Source: Caldicellulosiruptor naganoensis (GTDB taxonomy: Bacteria; Bacillota; Thermoanaerobacteria; Caldicellulosiruptorales; Caldicellulosiruptoraceae). Taken from it: DNA of 64,000 bases. The position numbers were made by a program, and so were the translations under genes. Every line of letters starts with the position of its first letter. Position 1 is the first letter of the stretch. A model generated the notes under the pieces. That model had not been told where the DNA came from and searched no databases. It saw nothing but the letters and a program-made list of their open reading frames with translations. Location: positions 2,015,001 through 2,079,000 of the forward strand of contig NZ_CP113864.1 of NCBI RefSeq assembly GCF_026914285.1. The letters run 5' to 3'. Of this stretch, positions 39,577-48,858 are shown piece by piece.

Positions 39577-39625
39577 AAAGGCAGGCTGAAAATCAGAGTG
39601 AAATCCAAAAAGCCTGCCTTTTTAG
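39577..39625. terminator. Terminator between convergent genes
   Basis: AAAGGCAGGCT pairs with AGCCTGCCTTT across a loop of about 25 bases and ends in TTTTTAG on the plus strand. It serves the interrupted gene and possibly the esterase on the minus strand. Confidence 0.75.
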
Positions 39626-39626
39626 T

Positions 39627-40271
39627 TTAAAATTCTATTGCTCTCAAAAACGCGTTGGCTATAATCATATGGCCTGTTAAATTTGGATGGATTCTGTCAA
39701 GCGCAAGTGCATATGAATGATAATGTTTTAAGAACCTGTCAAACTCCTCTTGCACATCTACAAAAATAGCGTTATGTTTTTGAGCTATTTCTTTCATTGC
39801 AAATCTGTACTCATCCATCTTTTTCCTCATAGCATCATTTTTGTTATCATCAATTATAAATGGCGACATCAGAACAAGTCCTTTTAAGTCTGGCTTTGTA
39901 AGATTTATAAGCTCATCCAAGGTAGACTTGTACTCATCCAAATACACATGGCACTCAGGAATAAGTGGATTGTCAAACTGTCTCCAAACATCATTTATAC
40001 CTATCATGATAGAAAGCCAGTCAGGCTTTAAATCTAAAACATCTGTCTGCCAGCGCGCTTTGAGATGCCTTACTGTATCTCCTCCAACACCCATATTGAT
40101 AACTCTTATTCTGCTTTCTGGATACTTTGCAAGAAGCTGAGCTGAAACAAGAGAAACATACCCACTGCCCAAATTGTTCCAATGCAAACCTTCGCCAACT
40201 GGTCTTGCCCTTCCACAGTCTGTGATAGAATCACCAATAAAAAGAAGTTTTGAGCCTTTTTCAATTAACAT
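39627..40271 (-). CDS. SGNH/GDSL-type esterase
   Basis: A 214-residue cytoplasmic SGNH hydrolase. Block I FIGDSITDCGR (nucleophile Ser), block II MGVGGDTVRHL, block III MIGINDVWRQF and block V DRIHPNLTGH (Asp-His) are all present. Such enzymes deacetylate sugars or hydrolyse short esters. ATG 40271 follows AAGGTGA. It begins 28 bases after the ROK kinase gene, so a joint role in using acetylated oligosaccharides is plausible but unproven. Confidence 0.9.
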   Translation of the reverse strand: MLIEKGSKLLFIGDSITDCGRARPVGEGLHWNNLGSGYVSLVSAQLLAKYPESRIRVINMGVGGDTVRHLKARWQTDVLDLKPDWLSIMIGINDVWRQFDNPLIPECHVYLDEYKSTLDELINLTKPDLKGLVLMSPFIIDDNKNDAMRKKMDEYRFAMKEIAQKHNAIFVDVQEEFDRFLKHYHSYALALDRIHPNLTGHMIIANAFLRAIEF

Positions 40272-40299
40272 CAAAAACTCACCTTCTTTTATAAGTTCT

Positions 40300-41250
40300 T
40301 TAAATCTGCTTTGCCAAAAGCGCAGCACCAATTATACCCGCATCATTTCCTAAGACAGCTGGAATTATTTTAGGAGGTGTTATTTGTTTGCAATAGAATT
40401 TTTCGTAAACATATTCTCTTACCGGTCCAAGCAGGTATTCCCCTTCTTTGCTAACTCCCCCGCCAATGCAAATTACCTCTGGTTCAAATATATTGCAAAC
40501 ATTCACAAGCCCTTCTGCTAAATATTTTACATACTTATCAACAATTGCTGCACCAGTGCTGTCTCCCATTCGCTTTGCATCAAAAGCTGTTTTTGCATCA
40601 ATCTTTGAAATATCGCCATTTACAAGTTTCATGATAGTACTGTTTATGTTTCTTGCAGCAGCCTCTCTTGTCATGCGAATTAAGGCAGTTGCTGATGCAT
40701 ACGCCTCCCAGCACCCTTTTCGGCCACATGTGCACTGCTCACCGTCAACACAAATCACCATGTGCCCAAGCTCAGCACCTGCATGATGTGCCCCGGTGTA
40801 TATTTTCCCATCGATTATAATTCCCCCGCCAATGCCAGTTCCCAATGTGATTGTAACAGAAATCCTTGTGCCTTTTGCGCCACCTGCTATATATTCACCA
40901 TATGCTGCACAGTTTGCATCGTTTTCTATGTTAACAGGCTTTGGAATATATTTTTGTATCTCTTCTCTCATAGGAACGTTTAAAAAAGCAATGTTGTTGC
41001 TGTAAAGAATCATGCCTTTTTCATTGTCAGGTGTGCCCGGACTTCCAATACCAACAGAATGAATATCATCAAGTGTAAGACCACATTCCTTTACAAGATT
41101 TAAAGAAAGCTCAGCCATATCCTTCATAATCTCTGTATAATGTCTGTGTGCACCTGTTGGAACAGAACCTTTTTTTATAATTTTCCCTTCCTCGTCAACA
41201 ATCCCAGCCGCAATATTTGTTCCCCCTAAGTCAATTCCTATGTAATACAC
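40300..41250 (-). CDS. ROK-family glucokinase
   Basis: A 316-residue ROK kinase that probably phosphorylates glucose. The phosphate loop is IGIDLGGTNIAAG, the sugar site NIENDANCAAYGEYIAGG, and the zinc motif GAELGHMVICVDGEQCTCGRKGCWE (His and CTCGRKGC) is complete. The start is GTG at 41250 after AAGGAG. Length and motifs match bacterial glucokinases of Firmicutes. It precedes the esterase on the same strand. Confidence 0.92.
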   Translation of the reverse strand: MYYIGIDLGGTNIAAGIVDEEGKIIKKGSVPTGAHRHYTEIMKDMAELSLNLVKECGLTLDDIHSVGIGSPGTPDNEKGMILYSNNIAFLNVPMREEIQKYIPKPVNIENDANCAAYGEYIAGGAKGTRISVTITLGTGIGGGIIIDGKIYTGAHHAGAELGHMVICVDGEQCTCGRKGCWEAYASATALIRMTREAAARNINSTIMKLVNGDISKIDAKTAFDAKRMGDSTGAAIVDKYVKYLAEGLVNVCNIFEPEVICIGGGVSKEGEYLLGPVREYVYEKFYCKQITPPKIIPAVLGNDAGIIGAALLAKQI

Positions 41251-41401
41251 CTTCTCTCTCCTTTCTAAATCTTAAGATTTTGATTTTATTATATCAACAA
41301 AAGGAGATTAAGTAAAATATACTTTTTAGTCTCTATTTTTAGATATTTTGCATAATAAGTTTGCATAAAAATTAAATATTTTTTGTTAGCTACAAGAATT
41401 G

Positions 41402-41430
41402 TTTTTTTTGATATTATGAAAAAAAAATTT
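41402..41430 (+). promoter_or_regulatory. Poly-T / GATATTATGAAAA leader motif (copy 3)
   Basis: TTTTTTTTGATATTATGAAAA precedes an AT-rich leader and an AGAGGAG ribosome-binding site. The 13 bases GATATTATGAAAA are identical to those at 36088. Confidence 0.5.
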
Positions 41431-41452
41431 GCAACATAATAGAGGAGAAGCT

Positions 41453-41887
41453 ATGAAGTTAATAGGTAAAATATTTGAGGTCTTTTTTAAATATTTCGTT
41501 TTAGTCCCTGCCTTTATTGGCTTTATTGGGGGTACTATTCTTTCCATTATTAACAAATCATTTGGCGGTCTGCTATTGATGTTAAGTGTTATAATTGTCT
41601 ATTTGTTTTTACCCGAATTAGCATTGCTTATAGGAAGGTATGGATTTGAAGATATATGGAAACAATTTGGAGTCCAAACAAAACCTGACTTTACAAGACC
41701 ATGGAACCTAACTAAAATAGCATTATTAATCTCCTGTTGCACAGCAGTAATTATTTTCATTTTAAAAATAATTGAAACAAAAAACTTCTTCTATCTTTTT
41801 GGTATCCCAATTAGTGGTTTGTTGTTTTATCTGGTATTGATAGCAGATAAATTAATCTACAAGTCAATATTTAACAAAAAGAGCTAA
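41453..41887 (+). CDS. Small membrane protein of unknown function
   Basis: A 144-residue protein with about four hydrophobic helices (near residues 12-35, 38-60, 84-104 and 112-132), and a charged central loop (IGRYGFEDIWKQFG). I recognise no family. ATG 41453 is preceded by AGAGGAGAAGCT. The leader carries the same poly-T/GATATTATG motif as the amidase locus. Its shape resembles the membrane protein at 18456, though the sequences do not visibly match. Confidence 0.65.
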   Translation: MKLIGKIFEVFFKYFVLVPAFIGFIGGTILSIINKSFGGLLLMLSVIIVYLFLPELALLIGRYGFEDIWKQFGVQTKPDFTRPWNLTKIALLISCCTAVIIFILKIIETKNFFYLFGIPISGLLFYLVLIADKLIYKSIFNKKS

Positions 41888-41932
41888 TCAGTGTGTGAAA
41901 AAACACATCTGATTAGCTCTCTTTGTTTTTAA
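41881..41932 (+). terminator. Terminator after the small membrane protein gene
   Basis: AGCTAATCAG-N-TGTGTG pairs with CACACATCTGATTAGCT, followed by CTCTTTGTTTTT. Very strong stem. Confidence 0.85.
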
Positions 41933-41948
41933 AGTAAAGTTTTCATCT

Positions 41949-44036
41949 TTACCTTCTCACCGCAATCTTATACTCTTTTCTGAACTTAAACTCCTCTTGC
42001 TTACCCTTGTTCCAGCACTGAACGGGTCTGTAGTAGCCAACAACTCTTGAGTAAACCTCACACTCTTTGCCGCATGTCGGACAGCTAAAGTGCTCACCTG
42101 CAACATATCCATGGTCTGGGCATACAGAGAATGTCGGTGTTATTGTGTAGTATGGAATTCTATAGTTGTATGCAATCTTTTTGACTATCTCTTTGCAAAC
42201 TTGAATATCATCAATCTTTTCACCAACAAACCCGTGCAAAACAGTTCCGCCTGTGTAGCGAATCTGAAGCTCTTCTTGATGGTCCAAAGCTGTGAATATG
42301 TCATCTGTGTAATCAACAGGAAGCTGGGTTGAGTTTGTGTAAAATGGCTCGTCCTTGCCTGATGTAATTATGTCCGGGAACATCTGCTTGTCTTTTCTTG
42401 CAAGCCTGTATGATGTTCCTTCTGCAGGTGTTGCCTCAAGATTGTAAAGAATACCTGTCTCTTCTTGGTACTTTCTTATTCTTTCTCTCATAAAGTCAAG
42501 CACTTTTATAGCAAACTCTCTTCCCTCTTTTGTATCAATTCCAACACCCATAAAGTTGAGCAGGCTTTCATGCATTCCTACAATTCCAATTGTATTGAAG
42601 TGATTCTTCCAATATTCCCCAAATCGTGCGTATATGTCTCGGAGATAAAATCTTGAATACGGATATAAACCTTTCTTGGTAAGATCTTCTAATACCTCTC
42701 TTTTTATTTCAAGGCTTGTCTTTGCAATGTCCATAAGTCTTGCAAGTCTTTCAAAGTATTCATCTTCGGACTTTGACAGGTATCCTATTCTTGGCAGGTT
42801 AATTGTAACAACACCAATTGAACCAGTCAGCGGATTTGCGCCAAAAAGTCCCCCGCCACGTTTTCTGAGCTCACGATTGTCAAGTCTAAGTCTGCAGCAC
42901 ATTGACCTTGCATCTTCAGGTTTCATATCAGAGTTTACAAAGTTGCTGAAGTAAGGAAGACCATACTTTGCTGTCATCTCCATAATTTTGTCAACCACTG
43001 GACTGTCCCAGTCAAAATCCTTTGTTATGTTGTATGTTGGGATTGGGAATGAGAAAATCCTGCCTTTTGCGTCTCCTTCCATCATAACCTCGGCAAATGC
43101 CATGTTGAACATATCCATCTCGCGCTGAAACTCTTTGTAGGTTCTATCCATTATTTTGCCACCAATGATAACAGGCTCATCTTTTAATGTAGAAGGAGGT
43201 ACCAAGTCTAAGGTTATATTTGTAAACGGGCTCTGGAAACCCACCCTTGTTGGCACGTTTGTGTTAAATACAAATTCCTGAAGAGCCTGTTTTACATCTG
43301 AATATGTGAGTTTGTCGTAGTATATAAAGGGTGCAAGGTATGTGTCAAAGTTAGAAAAAGCCTGTGCACCTGCAGCCTCACCCTGTAGAGTATAAAAGAA
43401 GTTTACAACCTGACCAAGAGCACTTCTAAAATGCTTTGCTGGTTTTGATGCAACTTTGCCTTCAACACCTGTAAAGCCGTTTAAAAGAAGATCTCTCAAA
43501 TCCCATCCGCAGCAATAAACACCCAATACTCCTAAATCATGAATGTGAAGATCTCCATTAATATGGGCTTCTGCAACTTCCTTTGGATATATCTTGTTCA
43601 ACCAGTACTTAGATATAACTGCTGTTGAGATATGGTTATTCAAGCCCTGCAGTGAATAGCTCATGTTGCTGTTCTCATTTACTCTCCAGTCCGTCTTCCC
43701 AATATATTGGTCAACTGTATTCTCAATGTCCAAAAACAGGTTTTTGAACTCTCTCATATCCTGATGTTGTTTTCTGTAAAGAATGTATGCTTTTGCTGTC
43801 TTTGCATGACCGTTTTCTATCAAAACCTTTTCTACTATGTCCTGAATCTCTTCAACATGAGGAATTGAGTATCCAAACTTCTTTTCCAAAAGCTCTATTA
43901 CCTGGTCGGTAAGCTTTTCAGCAATTGAATAGTCAGAGCCACCAACAGCCTTTGCAGCCTTAAATATTGCATTTTCAATTTTCTTTCTGTCAAAGTCAAC
44001 AATTGTTCCATCTCTCTTCATAACTTTTGTTATCAT
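41949..44036 (-). CDS. nrdD: Anaerobic ribonucleoside-triphosphate reductase, class III
   Basis: A 695-residue glycyl-radical enzyme reducing ribonucleotides under strict anaerobiosis. The ATP-cone (about 1-95, KVMKRDGTIVDFDRKKIENA) gives allosteric control. The catalytic core includes SMCCRLRLDNRE, and the C-terminus has a zinc site (CPDHGY, CPTCGKEC) followed by the radical glycine in RVVGYYRPVQ. ATG 44036 follows AAAGGGG; the longer reading adds six residues. The activase gene nrdG is not beside it. Two NrdR boxes lie upstream. Confidence 0.95.
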   Translation of the reverse strand: MITKVMKRDGTIVDFDRKKIENAIFKAAKAVGGSDYSIAEKLTDQVIELLEKKFGYSIPHVEEIQDIVEKVLIENGHAKTAKAYILYRKQHQDMREFKNLFLDIENTVDQYIGKTDWRVNENSNMSYSLQGLNNHISTAVISKYWLNKIYPKEVAEAHINGDLHIHDLGVLGVYCCGWDLRDLLLNGFTGVEGKVASKPAKHFRSALGQVVNFFYTLQGEAAGAQAFSNFDTYLAPFIYYDKLTYSDVKQALQEFVFNTNVPTRVGFQSPFTNITLDLVPPSTLKDEPVIIGGKIMDRTYKEFQREMDMFNMAFAEVMMEGDAKGRIFSFPIPTYNITKDFDWDSPVVDKIMEMTAKYGLPYFSNFVNSDMKPEDARSMCCRLRLDNRELRKRGGGLFGANPLTGSIGVVTINLPRIGYLSKSEDEYFERLARLMDIAKTSLEIKREVLEDLTKKGLYPYSRFYLRDIYARFGEYWKNHFNTIGIVGMHESLLNFMGVGIDTKEGREFAIKVLDFMRERIRKYQEETGILYNLEATPAEGTSYRLARKDKQMFPDIITSGKDEPFYTNSTQLPVDYTDDIFTALDHQEELQIRYTGGTVLHGFVGEKIDDIQVCKEIVKKIAYNYRIPYYTITPTFSVCPDHGYVAGEHFSCPTCGKECEVYSRVVGYYRPVQCWNKGKQEEFKFRKEYKIAVRR

Positions 44037-44102
44037 TTTTTTTACCCCTTTCACATGCCGATCTTTAAAATACTCATTCTAAACAGCCTTAAAGATTTTA
44101 TA

Positions 44103-44150
44103 CCACTATATATTGTGTCTAAAACATTTCCTGAACACAATATATTATAT
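44103..44150 (-). promoter_or_regulatory. Tandem NrdR boxes upstream of nrdD
   Basis: Two 16-base sites, CCACTATATATTGTGT (44103-44118) and ACACAATATATTATAT (44135-44150), match the NrdR consensus ACACwATATATwGTGT. They start 32 bases apart, about three helix turns, the spacing usual for NrdR. Confidence 0.75.
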
Positions 44151-44229
44151 TCCAACACCATTTTTAAGTCAATGCAGAACGAAAAGAATTATAATTGAAA
44201 TTAAGGAAATAAAAGTAAGAGAAAAGTAA

Positions 44230-44268
44230 AAAAACAAAATGCAGCTCTTTAAAATGCTGCTTTTATTT
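44230..44268 (-). terminator. Terminator overlapping the end of the Fe-S protein gene
   Basis: On the minus strand GCAGC pairs with GCTGC across an AT-rich loop, followed by ATTTTGTTTTTTT. The stem begins within the last two codons. Confidence 0.6.
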
Positions 44269-44947
44269 CTGAGCTTGTAATGGCGTTTTTTGGACATACA
44301 TTAGCACAAGTTTCACATCTTATACAGTTTATACTCTTTACTTTTTCGCTTTCCTTCAAAGAACAAACCTCTATTTCCATTGGACAATTCTTGCTGCAGA
44401 GCTTGCACTCGACACATCTGTTTACATCTATCTTCAAAGACTTTTTATTTTTTCCAACAAGCCCACTTATTGTCCCCATTGGGCAGACAATACACCACGT
44501 CCTTGGTTTGGATAAAATTCCGCCAATTATTGCCAATAAAGTTGTAAGCCACAAAAGCAAAACTATACCCTTGCCAAACTTATATATATCTCCACCACTT
44601 CTTATTAAATTCATAGCCATCATAAGTATGAAAAATACAACCCAAAATGCCTTTGAAAAAACTGATTTTAAAATTTGAGGAACTGACCTTTGGAAGCTGA
44701 GCTTTGAAATAAATTCATCCAAAAAAGCACCTCTTGGACAGAATTTATAACACCAATATCTTCCTTTATAGAAACTCAAAATTACTGCCCCTGCCATACA
44801 CACAAATGCAAAAAGGCCAATTAGAGGATAAAATAAGCCTGTTATAATAACTGTGGGCAGAATAAGAGCAACAAACGTCTTGTAACTGGGCACTTTTGTT
44901 GTTTTCTTGTGGTAGCCTTTTCCCAAATTCTTCTGCAAAACTTCCAT
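44249..44947 (-). CDS. Membrane-bound 4Fe-4S protein (NapH/FixG-like)
   Basis: A 232-residue protein with about four to five membrane helices and three groups of cysteines: CYKFCPRG (membrane side), CIVCPMG, then a two-cluster ferredoxin domain at the C-terminus (CVECKLCSKNCPMEIEVC and CIRCETCANVCPKNA). Such proteins pass electrons between quinols or ferredoxins and periplasmic or cytoplasmic partners. No partner oxidoreductase is adjacent. It is transcribed divergently from a TetR regulator, and a palindrome lies in the shared upstream region. Confidence 0.8.
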   Translation of the reverse strand: MEVLQKNLGKGYHKKTTKVPSYKTFVALILPTVIITGLFYPLIGLFAFVCMAGAVILSFYKGRYWCYKFCPRGAFLDEFISKLSFQRSVPQILKSVFSKAFWVVFFILMMAMNLIRSGGDIYKFGKGIVLLLWLTTLLAIIGGILSKPRTWCIVCPMGTISGLVGKNKKSLKIDVNRCVECKLCSKNCPMEIEVCSLKESEKVKSINCIRCETCANVCPKNAITSSEIKAAF

Positions 44948-45004
44948 GCTGTCTATACCCCCTTGCTCTTATCTTTTGTAAGTGGCCATCTTCGGGCATA
45001 ATAT

Positions 45005-45021
45005 ATACCATAGGTAGGTAT
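45005..45021. promoter_or_regulatory. Candidate TetR operator
   Basis: ATACC-N7-GGTAT inverted repeat in the intergenic region between the Fe-S gene and the tetR-family gene. Confidence 0.4.
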
Positions 45022-45189
45022 TGTAGATCAATTAGAAAAGCTTCATGAAAATTTTCATGGTTTAATTTTTCCATTTTCAGATTGTGCACAAGAAGAAATT
45101 TCTAAAAGTTGAGATTTTACATACACAATTAATTAAGGTATAATGGTGATTAGGCAAATATTAAAACTCATTAAAGAAAGGGGTACTCA

Positions 45190-45795
45190 ATGCTTCTAAG
45201 AAAAGAAGGTAGAAGAAGAGAACAAAAAAAATTGATAAAAGAAAACAGACTTCTTGAGGCAGCATATAATTTATTTATTGAAAAAGGAATCACAAATACA
45301 GCAATAGATGAAATTGTTAAAAAAGCAGGGGTTGCAAAAGGTACTTTTTATCTTTACTTTAAAGATAAAGAAGATATCCTTGAAAAGTTAATACTCAGAA
45401 AAAGCGCTGAGATTGTAAAAAAAGCCTTAGTAGAAATTGAAAATAAAGAATTTTCATCACCTGTAGACAAATTCTTGTATTTCTTGGAATTTATAATTGA
45501 CTACTTGAGCAAAAATAGATTTTTATTCAGATTTTTGAAAAAGGATTTTTCATGGGTATTTTTCAGAAAGATAACTGACAATGAAGAATTCTCTGAGATA
45601 AAGCTTGCAAAAGAGACTCTGCTTAAAAATATTCAAACAAAGTATTCAGAAGAAGAGTTTGAGATGGTTGTGTTCATGATTTTAGAGCTTGTCAGTTCAA
45701 TCACATATTCAAGTATTGTAAAAGAAGAGCCTGCACCAATTGAAAAGGTAAAACCACTTCTTTTAGATACAATTCGAAAAATTCTTGAAAAGTGA
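45190..45795 (+). CDS. TetR/AcrR-family transcriptional regulator
   Basis: A 201-residue TetR-type regulator. The helix-turn-helix near the N-terminus reads ITNTAIDEIVKKAGVAKGTFYLYFKDKEDIL (shown in parts: TAIDEIVKKAGVAKGTFYLY, residues about 36-55), which is the hallmark of the family. The C-terminal effector domain is diverse, and the ligand is unknown. AAAGGGG lies nine bases upstream. It probably controls the divergent Fe-S membrane protein. Confidence 0.88.
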   Translation: MLLRKEGRRREQKKLIKENRLLEAAYNLFIEKGITNTAIDEIVKKAGVAKGTFYLYFKDKEDILEKLILRKSAEIVKKALVEIENKEFSSPVDKFLYFLEFIIDYLSKNRFLFRFLKKDFSWVFFRKITDNEEFSEIKLAKETLLKNIQTKYSEEEFEMVVFMILELVSSITYSSIVKEEPAPIEKVKPLLLDTIRKILEK

Positions 45796-45958
45796 TTTTC
45801 ACATTTTCTTAACTTCTATTCACACACATTTCACAATTTATTCATACATCCTCCCTTTTTTTGTCTGATAAAGAAGAAACTTTCCTTTGTCAATCGCCAT
45901 CAAGTGCTCACTTAAAAACAAGGAAAAAGATGTGCATGCAAAATTTGGGTAACTTTTT

Positions 45959-46720
45959 TTATATCTCATTCCACGGTCTTCTGAAATATTCTTCCTTTGA
46001 AATAGTCTCTGCAAATTCTCTGCCATAAAATTCAATATTATCAATCCTCTTTACAGGAAAAATTCCTGCAATGCTACTTGTTATAAAGCACTCATCCATT
46101 TTTGCAATGTCTTCTAAAGTCAAAAACTCTTTTTTTACTTCATAACTTAACTTCTCTGCTAATAAACACACCTTTTTTCTCATAATTCCGGGCAAAAGCC
46201 CGCATGACAAGTGAGGGGTATATAAGGTAAAACCTTTTCTGAAGAATATATTGGCAAACGCAGCTTCGCAGATAAAACCTTGCTGGTTTAAAAATAAGCA
46301 GCTGTCAAATCCCTTCTTTTTTGCCCAAATTTCTTCTATAAAATTTATACCCATGTTATATGTTTTGATATAGTTCAAAATATTCTTTGAATCTTTTCTT
46401 GACCTTGCAACTATCAGACTCAAGCCCTGGGTAAATAATTCATTTGTATATCTTATCCCTTTTTCTTCAATCATCAAGGTGTTTTTGTAATATGTTACCC
46501 TAATCGCACCAAATCTTTTAGAAGATGACAGGATAAAATCAAGCACCTTTTTTTCAAAGTCTTCATACCTAATTTTGCAAGGCAGATTTAAAATCCAAAA
46601 AGCTCTTTTAAGTCTCATAAAATGATCATATAAAAAGTAAGGTATGCCCTCTTGATAATATATTGTTTCAAATGGCAAAAGTCCAAACTTAAAGGTATCA
46701 AAACTATCTGAAAAAAGCAA
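45959..46720 (-). CDS. pabC: Aminodeoxychorismate lyase (aminotransferase class IV)
   Basis: A 253-residue PLP enzyme of fold IV that splits aminodeoxychorismate into p-aminobenzoate and pyruvate for folate synthesis. The N-terminal GLLPFETI segment, the NQQGFICEAAFANIFF segment and ECFITSSIAGIFPVKRID are family-typical. The Lys for PLP is expected near YNMGINFIEEIWAKKKG; I could not assign it with certainty. Its start is TTG after GGGGGAAG. It follows pabB by 18 bases, which supports PabC over a branched-chain or D-amino-acid transaminase. Confidence 0.82.
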   Translation of the reverse strand: MLFSDSFDTFKFGLLPFETIYYQEGIPYFLYDHFMRLKRAFWILNLPCKIRYEDFEKKVLDFILSSSKRFGAIRVTYYKNTLMIEEKGIRYTNELFTQGLSLIVARSRKDSKNILNYIKTYNMGINFIEEIWAKKKGFDSCLFLNQQGFICEAAFANIFFRKGFTLYTPHLSCGLLPGIMRKKVCLLAEKLSYEVKKEFLTLEDIAKMDECFITSSIAGIFPVKRIDNIEFYGREFAETISKEEYFRRPWNEI

Positions 46721-46738
46721 ATTTAAACTTCCCCCATT

Positions 46739-48070
46739 TCAAATATTTTCTATAAACTCTCTGCAGCCTAATATCTCAAAAAATGGTTTTCCCTTGTACA
46801 AGGTCTCTTTGTACTCCTCTTCCTCATCAGAATCCCACACAATTCCGCCACCGACATTAAAATAGCTACTTTCGCCTTCTAAAACCAGAGTTCTTATTGC
46901 AATGTTAAAATCCATATTGAAATTATTTGCTATATAACCAATAGAACCAGTGTAAACTCCTCTTGGATCTTTTTCAAGCTCTTCAATTATCTTTATCGCA
47001 TTTAATTTTGGTGCACCTGTGATAGACCCACCCGGAAATGTAGCTTTAATTATGTCAGAAAGCGTGACCCCAGAGTTTATTTCACCTTTTATTGTTGAAA
47101 CTAAGTGAAATACACTTGAGTAGCTTTCTACCTCCAAAAGTTTTGGCACCTCAATTGACCAGGGTTTGCAGACTTTTGCAAAATCGTTTCTTTCAAGATC
47201 TACAATCATCAAAAGCTCTGATCGGCATTTTGTATCATTAAAAAGTTTTTCTTTTAAAACCTTGTCTTCATCTGCACTTTTCCCTCGCCTGATTGTACCT
47301 TTAATAGGCTTTGTTATAATCTCAGAGCCTCTTTTTCTCAAAAAAAGCTCAGGAGATGTTGAAATTATGCTTGCATTTGGCAGTTTTATGTATGCATGGT
47401 ATGCACCAAAGTTTCTGTTTCGCAAACAAAAGTATAAATAATCAGGGTCAAACTTTCCTTTGAACACAAAACGCTGTGAAAGGTTAACCTGATACACATC
47501 GCCTTCATAAATATATTCTTTAATCCTCTTTACACACTTTTTATACTCTTCTTTTTCAAAATTTGGCAAAACAGACAAGACAACCGGCTTTGCAAAATCT
47601 TTATACTGCGTACAATCTTTTTGTGCCCAGATAATCTCTTTTACTTTTTCTAAGTCTTTTTTCGAAGAAAGGTTAATATAAATCTCTTTGCTAAGATGGT
47701 CAAAGACTATAAAATCCTCATAATATCCAAAAAAGGCTTTATACACACAAGAAAAGTCTCTTTTTCTTTCAACTTTATATAAGTCAACACCAAAGTTGTA
47801 TGAAAAATACCCTGCAAACCCGCCATTGAAAATAAAATCTGAATCATTTCTTCTCTTTGAAACTTCTTTTGAAAGCTTTTCTAAATATTCAAAGCTATCA
47901 TCATGGTCTTGGCATATAAAAACCTCTTTTGGTCTTAAAAATAAAAACGAATATCTTCCATAGCTTTTGTTATAGAGATTGCTCTCAAGAAGAACAGAAA
48001 AATCCTCTTTTAAATTAAAAAATACACAAAATGGCTTACCAAAATCACTTATAACTTGTATCTTTAACAA
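46739..48070 (-). CDS. pabB: Aminodeoxychorismate synthase component I
   Basis: A 443-residue chorismate-binding enzyme. The C-terminal catalytic domain carries YEGDVYQVNLSQRF, PIKGTIRRGKSADED, ELLMIVDLERNDFAKVC and TFPGGSITGAPKLNAI, all PabB-type motifs; PIKGT, with Lys, separates PabB from TrpE (PxAGT). It starts at TTG after GAGGGTG, four bases from pabA. It uses ammonia delivered by PabA. Confidence 0.93.
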   Translation of the reverse strand: MLKIQVISDFGKPFCVFFNLKEDFSVLLESNLYNKSYGRYSFLFLRPKEVFICQDHDDSFEYLEKLSKEVSKRRNDSDFIFNGGFAGYFSYNFGVDLYKVERKRDFSCVYKAFFGYYEDFIVFDHLSKEIYINLSSKKDLEKVKEIIWAQKDCTQYKDFAKPVVLSVLPNFEKEEYKKCVKRIKEYIYEGDVYQVNLSQRFVFKGKFDPDYLYFCLRNRNFGAYHAYIKLPNASIISTSPELFLRKRGSEIITKPIKGTIRRGKSADEDKVLKEKLFNDTKCRSELLMIVDLERNDFAKVCKPWSIEVPKLLEVESYSSVFHLVSTIKGEINSGVTLSDIIKATFPGGSITGAPKLNAIKIIEELEKDPRGVYTGSIGYIANNFNMDFNIAIRTLVLEGESSYFNVGGGIVWDSDEEEEYKETLYKGKPFFEILGCREFIENI

Positions 48071-48074
48071 ATTT

Positions 48075-48641
48075 TCACCCTCTTAAAAAGTTTTTTATCA
48101 TCAAAAGACCCTGTTTAGTTGCAATTGACTCTGGATGAAACTGAACACCTTCAATTTTGTAAAACTTATGCCTTATACCCATAACCTCACCGTCTTTTGT
48201 CTTTGCAGTGATTACAAGATCTGTATTGTCTATGCTATTTCTTTCCAATATAAGCGAATGATATCTTGTGACATTTAAAGGATTTTTCAATCCTTTAAAA
48301 ATTCCTTTTCCATCGTGATCTATTGTATCTACAATCCCATGCATAGGTCTTTTTGCCTTTGTAAGCCTTGCACCAAAGTACATCCCTATTGCCTGATGAC
48401 CCAAACACACCCCAAGAATCTTTTTGCTTTCTTTAAAGTTATCTATTATTTCAAATAGAATTCTGTCATCGTCAGGTCTTCCCGGTCCGGGAGACAAAAC
48501 TATATATGTAGGGTTTAAGCTATAGATATATCCAATGTCAATCTCATCTCTGTTTTTTACAATTGTTTTTTCACCTAATCTTAGAAAATAATTGTATAGA
48601 TTATATGTAAACGAGTCAAAGTTGTCAATAATCAATACCAT
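48075..48641 (-). CDS. pabA: Aminodeoxychorismate synthase glutaminase component
   Basis: A 188-residue class I glutamine amidotransferase. The nucleophile Cys is in ILGVCLGHQAIG, and the catalytic His/Glu lie in GVQFHPESIAT. Family members can serve both PabB and TrpE; because it heads the pabA-pabB-pabC operon, folate synthesis is its main role here. The start ATG follows GTGGGG. Confidence 0.93.
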   Translation of the reverse strand: MVLIIDNFDSFTYNLYNYFLRLGEKTIVKNRDEIDIGYIYSLNPTYIVLSPGPGRPDDDRILFEIIDNFKESKKILGVCLGHQAIGMYFGARLTKAKRPMHGIVDTIDHDGKGIFKGLKNPLNVTRYHSLILERNSIDNTDLVITAKTKDGEVMGIRHKFYKIEGVQFHPESIATKQGLLMIKNFLRG

Positions 48642-48858
48642 TTTTACCCCACTCTAAGAGTATCATATATAATACTTTATATCAAAAAAGTGCACTCTTG
48701 TAAACTTCATTTCAGCTATTGTATTATTAATGCAAGAAGCTTGATACCAAAAGTTTTAAAATATTTGTAGTTTTGTGTAAAAATGAGCTATTCAAAAATC
48801 AAAAAAAGGATTATAATTTTTCTCACAGAAAGTTTTTGAAAGGGGATGGAGAGAGAAC

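Noticed and set aside
45838-46044. A 68-codon frame after pabC on the minus strand
   Set aside because: It mostly overlaps the end of pabC in another frame, has no ribosome-binding site and no recognisable domain.
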